Positions 54,419-63,045 of a stretch of DNA of 64,000 bases are shown in pieces; position 1 is the first letter of the stretch, and each line of letters opens with the position of its first letter. This stretch comes from Parabacteroides sp. PM6-13 (GTDB taxonomy: Bacteria > Bacteroidota > Bacteroidia > Bacteroidales > Tannerellaceae). The notes beneath the pieces were generated by a model. The model was not told where the DNA came from, did not search any database, and saw nothing but the letters and a program-made list of their open reading frames with translations. The DNA lies in NCBI RefSeq assembly GCF_029892605.1, contig NZ_JARXWF010000003.1, forward strand, positions 62,001 through 126,000. Direction: 5' to 3'. Both the position numbers and the translations under genes were made by a program.

Positions 54419-55033
54419 ATGAAAATCAAATTTGGAGTCTATGAAAACCCGCCTGCTCCGGGTAGTGAAGAAACATCTTGTCAATTACATGGAAGAATAA
54501 TCAGTAAAGGAACGTTCCGATTGCCGGAATTGTGTGAAAACCTGCGTGAATTGGGCGTTAATTCGGCTCAGGTGAAAGCGGTATTGGACGCGACCGCTCG
54601 CTTTATCCGTCAGTCGCTGACCGACGGGTACCATGTTGAATTGGACGGGATCGGTACTTTTTCCCTTTCTTTGCGTAGTCAGTTTGTTGAAGAAGAGGGT
54701 GAAGGAGAAGAGGCAGAAGTGAAAAAAATGACTCGGTTGACAGTCGACCGAATCAATTTCAAAAGCAACAGGCGGCTGTTGGAACAGATCAACCGGAATA
54801 TGGAGTTGATGAATATATCTTCGATCCAGCCAATTCCTCCCTTTGTCTATAGGAAGCAACGCCTGTTGAAACATCTGCGAAAAAACGGTTTTATCAGTGA
54901 AAGGAAATATGCCGAGCTCAATAACTGCTCTCGCTACCAGAGTCACAAAGACCTGTCTCTTTTCGAACAGGAAGGCCTGATTGCCCGAAAAGGCACTGGA
55001 ACCCATAAAGTGTATGTGCTGGTGGAGGAATAG
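54419..55033 (+). CDS. HU/IHF-like DNA-binding protein with C-terminal winged helix
   Basis: 204 residues. N-terminal ~125 residues match the Bacteroidetes HU-HIG type ('FRLPELCENLRELGVNSAQVKAVLDATARFIRQSLTDGYHVELDGIGTFSLSL', then 'VDRINFKSNRRLLEQIN'), but the pattern is unlike classical 90-residue HU and has an acidic insert (EEEGEGEEAE). The last ~70 residues look like a winged helix ('KQRLLKHLRKNGFISERKYAELNNCSRYQSHKDLSLFEQEGLIARKGTGTHKVYVL'). Likely a nucleoid-associated or regulatory protein. The 22-bp tandem repeats directly upstream might be its own target, an untested idea. Confidence 0.78.
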   Translation: MKIKFGVYENPPAPGSEETSCQLHGRIISKGTFRLPELCENLRELGVNSAQVKAVLDATARFIRQSLTDGYHVELDGIGTFSLSLRSQFVEEEGEGEEAEVKKMTRLTVDRINFKSNRRLLEQINRNMELMNISSIQPIPPFVYRKQRLLKHLRKNGFISERKYAELNNCSRYQSHKDLSLFEQEGLIARKGTGTHKVYVLVEE

Positions 55034-55040
55034 GGTGTAT

Positions 55041-55154
55041 ATGGGTTATTTAGAAGTGGTTGAGTGGAACCATAATTTTGAGACAGAGACTTTGTTTGAT
55101 ATAGAAGATGCTTTAGACATACATATCATAAACAAATCATCGGATATGCAATAA
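55041..55154 (+). other. Very short open frame in the 55034-55257 gap
   Basis: A 37-codon ATG frame (MGYLEVVEWNHNFETE...) starts 8 bp after the HU-like gene. It has no recognisable domain and no strong translation signal; it may be chance. The rest of the 224-bp gap contains only the promoter of the next gene. Confidence 0.15.
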
Positions 55155-55225
55155 TGCAGCCTTATAGATTGTTTGGGAGAGGCTATTTTCAATCGGAAAG
55201 ATTAGCATTTTATACCGACATACAC

Positions 55226-55233
55226 TATCTTTG
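55226..55233 (+). promoter_or_regulatory. -7 box of LysM-lipoprotein gene
   Basis: TATCTTTG, exact match, 24 bp before the ATG at 55258. It overlaps a TTG at 55231 that would otherwise be an upstream start, which argues for 55258 as the true start. Confidence 0.65.
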
Positions 55234-55257
55234 CCTGCAAATTATTCCAATCTGCAG

Positions 55258-57063
55258 ATGAACAGACATAGTCTTTTTTTATGTGTCATTCTACTTTTTA
55301 CGGCTCTATCCGGGCTGCAGGCACAAGTCAACCGTAACGGACAAGCTATCGCGTCGAACGTGCAGGGAGATGATATATTCTATCATACCATTGAGCGTGG
55401 ACAAACTGTTTATTCCATTGCCACGATGTATGGCGTGAGCCCGGATGATATATACCGATTGAACCCGGGAAGCAAAGAGGGCATTCGTGCGGGTGATGTG
55501 TTGAAGGTACCCCAGCGCGATGTGGCGGTCAATCCGGTGGAGGCCGATGGATCCGACAATTTTATCTATCATACGATTCAACCGAAAGAGACGCTTTACT
55601 CTTTGTCCAAACGCTACAACGTGGTGGCGCAGGATATCGTGCGGGCGAACCCGGGATTGACCGTGCTTAAGTATGGGCAAACCATCCGTATCCCGGCTAC
55701 GCGCATCGAAGAGTTGCCAACAACAGAGGTGAAAACCGTACAGAAAGAGCTGGAATATACGGTGGAGCGTCGAGAAACCCTTTACCGTATCTCTCGCAAA
55801 TTCAATATGTCTACGGCAGAACTTATCCGCCTGAATCCACAGCTCAAAGATGGATTAAAGGAGGGTATGGTGCTTAAGATCCCGATGCAGTCCGAGGAGG
55901 TGGTGACCGAAGATGTGAGCCGTCCTATGAGCGAACGCGAGGTGAATGCGCTGTTGACCGAGACAAAACCGGTGGAACGGGTAGACCTGATGAAAGTAGC
56001 CCTGTTGCTTCCTTTCTCAACCACCGAACGGCAGGCGATTCCCCGTTTTGTGGAATATTATGAAGGCCTGTTGCTTGCTGTCGATAGCCTGAAGAACAGA
56101 GGCTGTTCGCTGGAATTGTCTGTGTATGATACGGGCGACGGCTTGACAAAGGTCAATCAGATACTGAACGAACCGGCACTGCAGGAGGCGAATCTCATTA
56201 TTGGTGCCGTGCAGAATGATCAGATACACCGTGTGTCGGAGTTCGCGCAGGAGAAGCAGATCAAATATGTGATTCCTTTCACCTCACGCAACGATGATGT
56301 GCTTTCCAATGCCTATGCCTACCAGGTAAACATACCGCATTCCTATCTCTATGCCAATGCGGCGAAGGCAGGGTGCGACCTGTTTGCTAATGACAATATT
56401 ATTATTTTGAAAATAGGCGACAAAGACGAAAAGACGGAGTTTGTTCAGACGTTTAAGAGCGAGATGGAGCAGCGTAGTATTCCGCACAAAGAACTGGCTT
56501 TTGCCCGGGAAACTTTTGTGGATGATATTCAGAAACTGCTCGATTCCGAACGCCGGAATATTGTGCTTCCGACCTCTTCTTCGTTGGAGGCCTTGAACAA
56601 TATCCGTTCCCATTTGCGTATGTTGTCTGAAGTGGCCTACAACGATCATCCTCCCTATAGCATCAATCTGTTTGGTTACCCGGAATGGCAAACCTATACA
56701 CAACATGCGTTGGATGATTTGTATGCTTTGAATACCTATATCTATAGTCTTTTTTATGCCGACAACCTGTCGCCCGATGTGCAATCGTTTTATGCCAATT
56801 ATAAGAATAAGTACAGCAAAAACCTGATAAATACCTTCCCTAAATATGGTATGTTGGGCTTTGATACGGCGATGTTTTTCTTTGATGCCTTGCGTCAGTA
56901 TGGAACCAACTTCGAGGCCAACCTGGATAAAATTGATCATAAGAGTTTGCAGACCGGATTTAATTTTGAGCGGGTAAACAACTGGGGTGGATTTATTAAT
57001 ACCAATGTCTTTATTGTGCAATACCGCGACGACTATACAGTTGTTCGCAACAACATACGATGA
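55258..57063 (+). CDS. LysM-repeat protein with periplasmic-binding-protein-like domain
   Basis: 601 residues from the ATG at 55258. Signal peptide MNRHSLFLCVILLFTALSGLQA. Three LysM peptidoglycan-binding repeats follow at about residues 40-85 (FYHTIERGQTVYSIATMYGV...), 98-143 (YHTIQPKETLYSLSKRYNV...) and 160-205 (YTVERRETLYRISRKFNM...). The C-terminal ~370 residues form a type-1 periplasmic-binding-like fold ('VALLLPFSTTERQAIPRFVEYYEGLLLAVDSLKNRG', 'LIIGAVQNDQIHRVSEFAQEKQIKYVIPF'), like the ligand-binding domain of amino-acid ABC transporters but with no transporter genes next to it. It may bind the wall and a small molecule or peptide. Its stop overlaps the start of the barrel gene. Confidence 0.85.
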   Translation: MNRHSLFLCVILLFTALSGLQAQVNRNGQAIASNVQGDDIFYHTIERGQTVYSIATMYGVSPDDIYRLNPGSKEGIRAGDVLKVPQRDVAVNPVEADGSDNFIYHTIQPKETLYSLSKRYNVVAQDIVRANPGLTVLKYGQTIRIPATRIEELPTTEVKTVQKELEYTVERRETLYRISRKFNMSTAELIRLNPQLKDGLKEGMVLKIPMQSEEVVTEDVSRPMSEREVNALLTETKPVERVDLMKVALLLPFSTTERQAIPRFVEYYEGLLLAVDSLKNRGCSLELSVYDTGDGLTKVNQILNEPALQEANLIIGAVQNDQIHRVSEFAQEKQIKYVIPFTSRNDDVLSNAYAYQVNIPHSYLYANAAKAGCDLFANDNIIILKIGDKDEKTEFVQTFKSEMEQRSIPHKELAFARETFVDDIQKLLDSERRNIVLPTSSSLEALNNIRSHLRMLSEVAYNDHPPYSINLFGYPEWQTYTQHALDDLYALNTYIYSLFYADNLSPDVQSFYANYKNKYSKNLINTFPKYGMLGFDTAMFFFDALRQYGTNFEANLDKIDHKSLQTGFNFERVNNWGGFINTNVFIVQYRDDYTVVRNNIR

Positions 57064-57755
57064 TGAAGAAATACAGATATCTGTTGCTGAGCCTTGTTGC
57101 ATGTCTTCTTGCTTTTGCGATGGAGGCACAAGAGCCTTTCCGCCGGGAGTTTTCCCTGGGGCTGGGAGGGGGAGCCAGCCTTTCCAATGTTGGTTTTGTG
57201 CCGAGGGTCGACCAGACCATGCTTCTCGGTATGCATGGCGGGCTTACGATGCGGTGGATCACGGAGAAAAACCTGGGGTTGATCATTGAACTCAATTACG
57301 CCCAGCAGGGCTGGCAGGAGGAGTTGCCCCCGATCAATCCCGATTCGGAGAGCTCGCTTCGTTATCATTACGCGCGTACAATTAATTACATCGAACTGCC
57401 CCTGTTGACACATATCTATTTCGGAGGTAAGAATGTTCGCTTTATACTCAATCTGGGACCTAAGTTCGGGTATGCCATTAGCGAAACAACCTGCCGCCGC
57501 TTGAAAGGGACAGAGCCCAATAGTGGAGCGAATGCCCAGCATGATATGCCGCTTGAAAACAAATTCGACTGGGGAATATGCGCCGGTCCCGGGGTGGAGT
57601 TTCGTACGCCTATCGGTTCTTTCCTGTTGGAAGGACGTTATTATTTCGGGTTATGGAATATGTACGGCAATTCGAAAGCCGATTATTTCAGTAAATCCAA
57701 TATGCAAACCCTCTCTGTGAAGGTGAGCTATCTGTTCAATTTCAAGAAGAAATAG
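57060..57755 (+). CDS. PorT-like outer-membrane beta-barrel protein
   Basis: 231 residues (the ATG at 57063 is an equal candidate). Signal peptide KYRYLLLSLVACLLAFAMEAQ. The body is an 8-strand barrel pattern ('FSLGLGGGASLSNVGFVPRV', 'MLLGMHGGLTMRWITEKNLGLIIELNYAQQGW', 'YHYARTINYIELPLLTHIYFGGKNVRFILNLGPKFGYAI', 'FDWGICAGPGVEFRTPIGSFLLEGRYYFGL', 'LSVKVSYLFNFK'). It belongs to the broad PorT/OMP_b-brl group; PorT itself belongs to type IX secretion, but that identity is not proven here. Overlap of the start with the upstream stop indicates translational coupling. Confidence 0.82.
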   Translation: MMKKYRYLLLSLVACLLAFAMEAQEPFRREFSLGLGGGASLSNVGFVPRVDQTMLLGMHGGLTMRWITEKNLGLIIELNYAQQGWQEELPPINPDSESSLRYHYARTINYIELPLLTHIYFGGKNVRFILNLGPKFGYAISETTCRRLKGTEPNSGANAQHDMPLENKFDWGICAGPGVEFRTPIGSFLLEGRYYFGLWNMYGNSKADYFSKSNMQTLSVKVSYLFNFKKK

Positions 57756-57833
57756 CGAAACAGGCTGAAGATATTTATTTTTCTTTTTATATACTCCGTT
57801 GGGAGTGACTTATTACTCTAATAACTTATTTTT

Positions 57834-59867
57834 ATGAACTCTAAATCATTTTTGGTAGCCCTCGCGGGCTTTGCACTCGCTGTCTGTGTTACCTCCTGTA
57901 ACGACAAACAGGCTGCGAATCAATCCACAAACGTAGAAAACACGTTTCAGTTACAACAGCCGGACTATACCCTTAGTCCCAAGACAGGCATGACCCGTCG
58001 GCATTGGGTCGATGCGGCGGAATACTTGTTAGAAGGGGCGTTTACTTATATCCATAGCTTGGATGATCCGATGAAATTTCCCAAACAACACGACAAAACC
58101 TATCCGCAAAACGAAGGACAGGTGCCGACCGAGAAATTGGAAGGGCTCTGTCGTACACTGTTTGTGGCTGCCCCGCTTTTGCGGGAAAGGCCGGACCTGG
58201 TCTTGAACAATATCAAGGTGGCCGATTATTATCGTCATCAGCTGTTGAACCTGATCGACCCGGATAGCCCGAGCTTTATCCGCCACCGGGCACCCAACGG
58301 AGGCCCCAGCCAGATATTGGTTGAGTTCGGCGCATTGGCTATTTCGCTCTCGGTGATTCCTGAAATATTATGGGAGCCGTTGAGTCAGGAGCAGAAAGAC
58401 GCGCTTGCCGCTACGATGATCAGCTATGGCGATGGCCCGACGGTTGATTCCAACTGGCGCTTTTTCAACATCTTTGTCTTGAGTTTTTTCAAAGACCAGG
58501 GCTATGAGGTGAACGAAGAGCGATTGATCGAAAACCTGGATAAGGCGTTGGCTTTTTATCGTGGCGAAGGATGGTATAACGATGCGCCGGCGTACGATTA
58601 TTATAGTATGTGGGCTTTTCAGATGTATGGCCCGGTATGGTCGAAGCTGTATGGTGAGAAATATTATCCCGAATACGCCCGGCGGTTTATGTCGAACCTG
58701 AGGGATATCGTCGATAACTATCCCTATATGTTCAACCGCGATGGGCAGATGAATATGTGGGGACGTAGCATTCCCTACCGCTTTGCCTCGGTGGTTCCCC
58801 TTGCTCTGTTGGGTTATTTCGACGATCCAGCTGCGATCAATTACGGCTGGATGCGCCGGATTGCTTCGAGCACCATGTTGCAATTCCTGCAAAACCCCGA
58901 TATGATGGAAGATCATGTGCCGACCTTGGGCTTCTATAAGGCATTCGAACCGGCTACTCAAATCTATAGTTGCCGCGGTAGCGTGTACTGGTGTGGCAAG
59001 GTGTTTTTGGCGCTTCTTCTTCCGGAGGATAATATTTTCTGGACTGCGAAAGAAAATAATGGAGCTTGGGAAGAGGAGCTGAAACCGGGTCAGGTGTATA
59101 ATAAGTTCCAACCGGCCACCAACCTGATGATTACTGATTATCCCAACTCAGGTGGCGCGGAGATGCGTTCCTGGTGTCATGAAACGGTTGCGCGCGACTG
59201 GCAGAAGTTCCGTAGCAGCGAGAACTACAATAAACTGGCCTATCATACGGAGTTTCCCTGGATGGCCGATGGCAAAGAGGGCGAGGTGTCGATGAATTAT
59301 GCTGTCCGGAATGACAAAGGGGCGTGGGAGGTGCTTCGCCTGTATACCTTCAAGAGCTTTGAAGATGGCATATATCGTCGGGATGCCGTGTTGGAAACGA
59401 ACCAAGAGGTGCGCTTCCAGCTGGCGGATATCCTGCTTCCGGATGGTGTGTTGCGTGTGGACAAGGTGACGACGCCTGTGGCAACCGATATTCGCTTGGG
59501 GCATTACTCGCTGCCCGAACTGGGGAAAGCCATCGCGGAGAAGAATCAGAAGGTGAAGGAATACGATGCGCATATCATTGACAATGGTGCCTATCAATTA
59601 GCATTGATTCCCTTGGTAGGCTGGCAGGAGACTGTAGCCGCCTATCCCGAAGGACTGCACCCGGTGAGCGATCGCTGCGCTACCCTGATGGCTACCGACC
59701 GGATCGAACAGGAGGCTATCTATGTGACGCTTCAATTATGGAAAAAAGGCGATAAGGCATTTACTTCCACAGAATTAAGTCCGGTCAAAGAGGTAACGGT
59801 CTCTTCTGATAAGAAGCAGGTGGAGATTGTTTTTCGTGATGGGACGACGAAAACGGTTGAATTCTGA
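57834..59867 (+). CDS. DUF2264 (GH154-like) lipoprotein
   Basis: 677 residues; lipoprotein signal (SFLVALAGFALAVCVTSC, lipobox Cys). DUF2264 helical barrel at about residues 50-430: 'MTRRHWVDAAEYLLEGAFTYIHSLDDPM', 'HRAPNGGPSQILVEFGALAISLSVIPEILWEPL', 'NWRFFNIFVLSFFKDQGYEVNEERLIENLDKALAFYRGEGWYNDAPAYDYYSMWAFQMYG'. Some DUF2264 proteins are now classed as GH154 beta-glucuronidases; the activity here is not proven. The C-terminal ~230 residues are beta-rich. It lies 78 bp after the barrel gene. It could complement the uronate-lyase-like enzyme at 23 kb, but the two are far apart in the window. Confidence 0.82.
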   Translation: MNSKSFLVALAGFALAVCVTSCNDKQAANQSTNVENTFQLQQPDYTLSPKTGMTRRHWVDAAEYLLEGAFTYIHSLDDPMKFPKQHDKTYPQNEGQVPTEKLEGLCRTLFVAAPLLRERPDLVLNNIKVADYYRHQLLNLIDPDSPSFIRHRAPNGGPSQILVEFGALAISLSVIPEILWEPLSQEQKDALAATMISYGDGPTVDSNWRFFNIFVLSFFKDQGYEVNEERLIENLDKALAFYRGEGWYNDAPAYDYYSMWAFQMYGPVWSKLYGEKYYPEYARRFMSNLRDIVDNYPYMFNRDGQMNMWGRSIPYRFASVVPLALLGYFDDPAAINYGWMRRIASSTMLQFLQNPDMMEDHVPTLGFYKAFEPATQIYSCRGSVYWCGKVFLALLLPEDNIFWTAKENNGAWEEELKPGQVYNKFQPATNLMITDYPNSGGAEMRSWCHETVARDWQKFRSSENYNKLAYHTEFPWMADGKEGEVSMNYAVRNDKGAWEVLRLYTFKSFEDGIYRRDAVLETNQEVRFQLADILLPDGVLRVDKVTTPVATDIRLGHYSLPELGKAIAEKNQKVKEYDAHIIDNGAYQLALIPLVGWQETVAAYPEGLHPVSDRCATLMATDRIEQEAIYVTLQLWKKGDKAFTSTELSPVKEVTVSSDKKQVEIVFRDGTTKTVEF

Positions 59868-59931
59868 ACCGGGATTTCGCTGATTTAGGGATTTTCTTGA
59901 TTAGATTTCCCAATCAGCGTAATCCAGGTTC
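59866..59931. repeat. Imperfect inverted repeat after DUF2264 gene
   Basis: GAACCGGGATTTCGCTGATT (59866-59885) pairs with AATCAGCGTAATCCAGGTTC (59912-59931) with few mismatches. It starts at the gene's stop codon. The 'AATCAGCGTAATCC' word looks like a dispersed Bacteroidales intergenic motif. Confidence 0.6.
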
Positions 59932-59936
59932 AAAAT

Positions 59937-59973
59937 AAAAAGGGATGATATCTTGCGATACCATCCCTTTTAT
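59937..59973. terminator. Bidirectional terminator before rpsP
   Basis: GGGATGATATC (59942-59952) with GATACCATCCC (59957-59967), flanked by A-run and T-run, so it can serve the leftward rpsP and the rightward DUF2264 gene. Confidence 0.85.
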
Positions 59974-60000
59974 CTTTTCCTTTGAAGGAAAGCCGTAGAA

Positions 60001-60558
60001 TTACTCTGCGCTTTCTGCAGCAGGAGCTTCTTCTGCCACCTCTTCGGCCGGAGCCTCTTCGGTTGCTTCGGCAGCTGCTTCAGCAGCTGCAGCCGCTAAT
60101 TCGGCTTTCTTCTTAGCTACTTCTTCTGCTTTTGCTTTGTTCACCTCCTGCTCAGCTTGCAAACGAGCTTTGGCGTCTGCTTTCGCAGCTTCGCGCTCTT
60201 TGTCTTTGATAGCTTGAGTAGCAGATTGTTTGTCGCGCAACCAAGCCTGGAACTTCTGTTCTGCAGCAGCTTCGTCGAACGCGCCTTTTTTTACTCCTTC
60301 CAAAAGATGTTTTTTCAGTAATACACCTTCGTGAGAAAGGATATTACGAACTGTGTCAGTAGGTTGTGCACCCACTTGTAACCAATACAAAGCTCTCTCG
60401 AAATTCAAATCTATTGTAGCAGGATTAGTGTTCGGATTATAAGAACCTACCCTTTCAATAAACTTTCCATCACGTGGAGCCCTGCTGTCTGCGACAACGA
60501 TCTGGTAAAAAGCATAGTTTTTACGACCGCGTCTTTGCAATCTTAACTTTGTTGCCAT
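60001..60558 (-). CDS. rpsP: 30S ribosomal protein S16 with long C-terminal extension
   Basis: 185 residues, about twice the usual ~80-90. Residues 1-~85 are S16 ([83 protein letters not shown]). The rest (~100 residues) is a charged helical tail rich in Ala, Glu, Lys ([20 protein letters not shown]..., ending in Ala/Glu runs). Such tails are known in Bacteroidetes S16. Start 60558 has a -7 box TATCTTTG at 60605-60598 upstream. Confidence 0.95.
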   Translation of the reverse strand: MATKLRLQRRGRKNYAFYQIVVADSRAPRDGKFIERVGSYNPNTNPATIDLNFERALYWLQVGAQPTDTVRNILSHEGVLLKKHLLEGVKKGAFDEAAAEQKFQAWLRDKQSATQAIKDKEREAAKADAKARLQAEQEVNKAKAEEVAKKKAELAAAAAEAAAEATEEAPAEEVAEEAPAAESAE

Positions 60559-60597
60559 GTTTGAATAATTAATTTAAGCTGTTTGTATTAGCGGGTG

Positions 60598-60605
60598 CAA
60601 AGATA
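60598..60605 (-). promoter_or_regulatory. -7 box of rpsP
   Basis: Minus-strand TATCTTTG, exact match, 40 bp before the rpsP start; AT-rich upstream with a weak TTTC -33-like element. Confidence 0.6.
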
Positions 60606-60703
60606 AGAAAAAAGTTATTAGAAAATCTCTTTACGTTTAGTTTTATTTCTTATATTTACGCGTAGAGACCGCATTTTCATAACCTTTATATAAAACTACT
60701 GCT

Positions 60704-62908
60704 ATGATTACTCCTATTTTCTGGGTTATCCCTATCGCTTCGGTCGTGGCTCTCCTTTTTGCCTGGTACTTTTTTAGGCAAATGATGAAAGAGAGCGAAG
60801 GTACAGCTACGATGGCAAAGATTGCTTCTTATGTGAGAGAAGGGGCTATGTCTTATCTGAAACAACAATACAAGGTTGTTCTCTTGGTATTTTTAGTGCT
60901 AGTTATTCTGTTTGGCTTGATGGCTTATGTGTTTCATGTACAAAACGAATGGGTGCCGATTGCTTTCCTCACCGGCGGATTCTTCTCCGGGTTGGCTGGC
61001 TTCTTGGGTATGAAGACTGCCACTTATGCCTCGGCACGTACGGCGAACGCGGCCCGCACCTCTTTGAATCGGGGGCTGCAGGTGGCTTTCCGATCCGGTG
61101 CCGTGATGGGCTTAGTAGTTGTCGGATTAGGTCTGTTGGACATCTCTTTCTGGTATTACCTCCTAAACTGGTTTATCCCTGCGGAGATGATGGAGCCGAC
61201 TCATAAGCTCACGATTATCACGACAACTATGCTGACATTCGGTATGGGCGCCTCCACGCAGGCCTTGTTTGCTCGTGTTGGGGGTGGTATTTATACGAAA
61301 GCCGCCGATGTGGGAGCTGACCTGGTGGGCAAGGTAGAAGCCGGCATCCCCGAAGACGACCCGCGTAATCCGGCGACGATAGCCGATAATGTGGGGGACA
61401 ACGTAGGAGATGTGGCAGGGATGGGTGCTGATCTGTATGAATCGTATTGTGGTTCTATTCTGGCGACAGCTGCTTTGGGAGCAGCTGCTTTTGTCTCTAC
61501 AGGAAACGTTGAATTACAATACAAAGCCATTATGGCGCCGATGCTGATTGCTGCTGTCGGCATTATCCTCTCTATCCTGGGTATATTTGCTGTCCGAACA
61601 AAGGAGGATGCAACAATTAAGCAACTCCTGAAAGCCTTGTCGTTGGGTACGAACCTAAGCTCTGTATTGATCGCCATCTCGACCTTTGGAATTCTTTATC
61701 TGTTGGGCATGGATAATTGGTTTTGGATCAGTTGCGCTGTCGTGGTTGGCCTGGTCGTGGGCATCGTCATCGGGCAGTCGACCGAATATTTTACTTCCCA
61801 GTCCTACAAACCGACTCAACGCGTATCGGCTGCCGGGCAAACGGGGCCTGCTACGGTTATTATCTCCGGCTTGGGCTTGGGTATGCTTTCTACGGCTATG
61901 CCTGTGTTAGCGGTTGTGGTTGGTATCATCTGCGCTTTCTTGTTCGCCTCCGGCTTTGATTTTGCGAATGTCGGCATGGGGTTGTATGGTATTGGCATTG
62001 CGGCGGTCGGCATGTTGTCGACACTGGGTATCACCTTGGCTACTGATGCCTATGGGCCTATCGCGGACAATGCGGGTGGGAATGCGGAGATGGCCGGCTT
62101 AGGCCCGGAGGTACGCAAACGCACCGACGCCTTGGATTCGTTAGGCAATACCACCGCTGCCACAGGCAAAGGTTTTGCCATCGGCTCGGCGGCATTGACG
62201 GGGCTGGCCTTGTTGGCCTCCTATATCGAAGAGATCAAGATAGGACTGATTCGTCTGGGAGAAAATACTTTGGCTATGGCCGACGGGCGTTTGCTTGAAA
62301 CGGCGAAAGCATCGTTTACCGACTTTATGTATTATTACGATGTGACCCTGATGAACCCCAAAGTATTGTCCGGTATTTTCATCGGCTCCATGATGGCCTT
62401 CCTGTTCTGCGGGCTTACGATGAATGCCGTCGGGCGCGCTGCAGCCAAGATGGTGGAAGAGGTGCGTCGACAATTTCGCGAGATAAAAGGCATATTGACG
62501 GGAGAGGCTGAGCCTGATTATGCCCGTTGTGTGGAAATTTCCACCAAAGGAGCACAACGGGAAATGGTTGTTCCTTCGGTATTGGCTATTGTTGCGCCAA
62601 TCGTTACCGGATTGATTTTTGGGGTGACGGGTGTTATTGGTTTATTGATTGGTGGATTGAGTACAGGTTTTGTCTTGGCTATCTTCATGGCGAATGCCGG
62701 AGGGGCGTGGGATAATGCCAAGAAATATGTTGAGGAGGGTAACTTCGGCGGGAAGGGGCTCGATTGCCATAAGGCGACTGTCGTAGGAGATACGGTGGGC
62801 GATCCGTTTAAGGATACGTCGGGGCCTAGTCTGAATATATTGATTAAACTCATGAGTATGGTGGCTATTGTGATGGCCGGATTGACCGTTGCCTGGAGTG
62901 TTTTTTAG
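60704..62908 (+). CDS. hppA: Membrane-bound ion-pumping pyrophosphatase
   Basis: Couples PPi hydrolysis to H+ or Na+ export across the inner membrane. 734 residues with about 16 membrane helices. The catalytic Asp-rich loop [22 protein letters not shown] lies near residues 218-239 and the second conserved loop near 720 ([25 protein letters not shown]). The GNTTAA motif (residues 481-486, Ala at 485) is the signature of the K+-dependent subfamily; K+-independent pumps carry Lys there. H+ versus Na+ selectivity cannot be read with certainty. Single gene, divergent from rpsP. Confidence 0.96.
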   Translation: MITPIFWVIPIASVVALLFAWYFFRQMMKESEGTATMAKIASYVREGAMSYLKQQYKVVLLVFLVLVILFGLMAYVFHVQNEWVPIAFLTGGFFSGLAGFLGMKTATYASARTANAARTSLNRGLQVAFRSGAVMGLVVVGLGLLDISFWYYLLNWFIPAEMMEPTHKLTIITTTMLTFGMGASTQALFARVGGGIYTKAADVGADLVGKVEAGIPEDDPRNPATIADNVGDNVGDVAGMGADLYESYCGSILATAALGAAAFVSTGNVELQYKAIMAPMLIAAVGIILSILGIFAVRTKEDATIKQLLKALSLGTNLSSVLIAISTFGILYLLGMDNWFWISCAVVVGLVVGIVIGQSTEYFTSQSYKPTQRVSAAGQTGPATVIISGLGLGMLSTAMPVLAVVVGIICAFLFASGFDFANVGMGLYGIGIAAVGMLSTLGITLATDAYGPIADNAGGNAEMAGLGPEVRKRTDALDSLGNTTAATGKGFAIGSAALTGLALLASYIEEIKIGLIRLGENTLAMADGRLLETAKASFTDFMYYYDVTLMNPKVLSGIFIGSMMAFLFCGLTMNAVGRAAAKMVEEVRRQFREIKGILTGEAEPDYARCVEISTKGAQREMVVPSVLAIVAPIVTGLIFGVTGVIGLLIGGLSTGFVLAIFMANAGGAWDNAKKYVEEGNFGGKGLDCHKATVVGDTVGDPFKDTSGPSLNILIKLMSMVAIVMAGLTVAWSVF

Positions 62909-63045
62909 GATTTATTGAAAATCTTGCTCTCTGTACTATGTTTGAAACAATTTTTTTAATATGTTTGAACATCGAAAAAGTATGGATAAGTAAAACAACA
63001 CGATTATACATTTATTAATACCTAAAAAACAACACAACAAAGAAA

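Noticed and set aside
55231-55257. TTG start at 55231 for the LysM protein
   Set aside because: It lies inside the -7 box of the gene's own promoter; the ATG at 55258 starts a proper signal peptide.
57060-57755. Assigning this barrel firmly as the type IX secretion protein PorT
   Set aside because: Only generic small-barrel patterns are visible; identity would need a profile or phylogenetic test.
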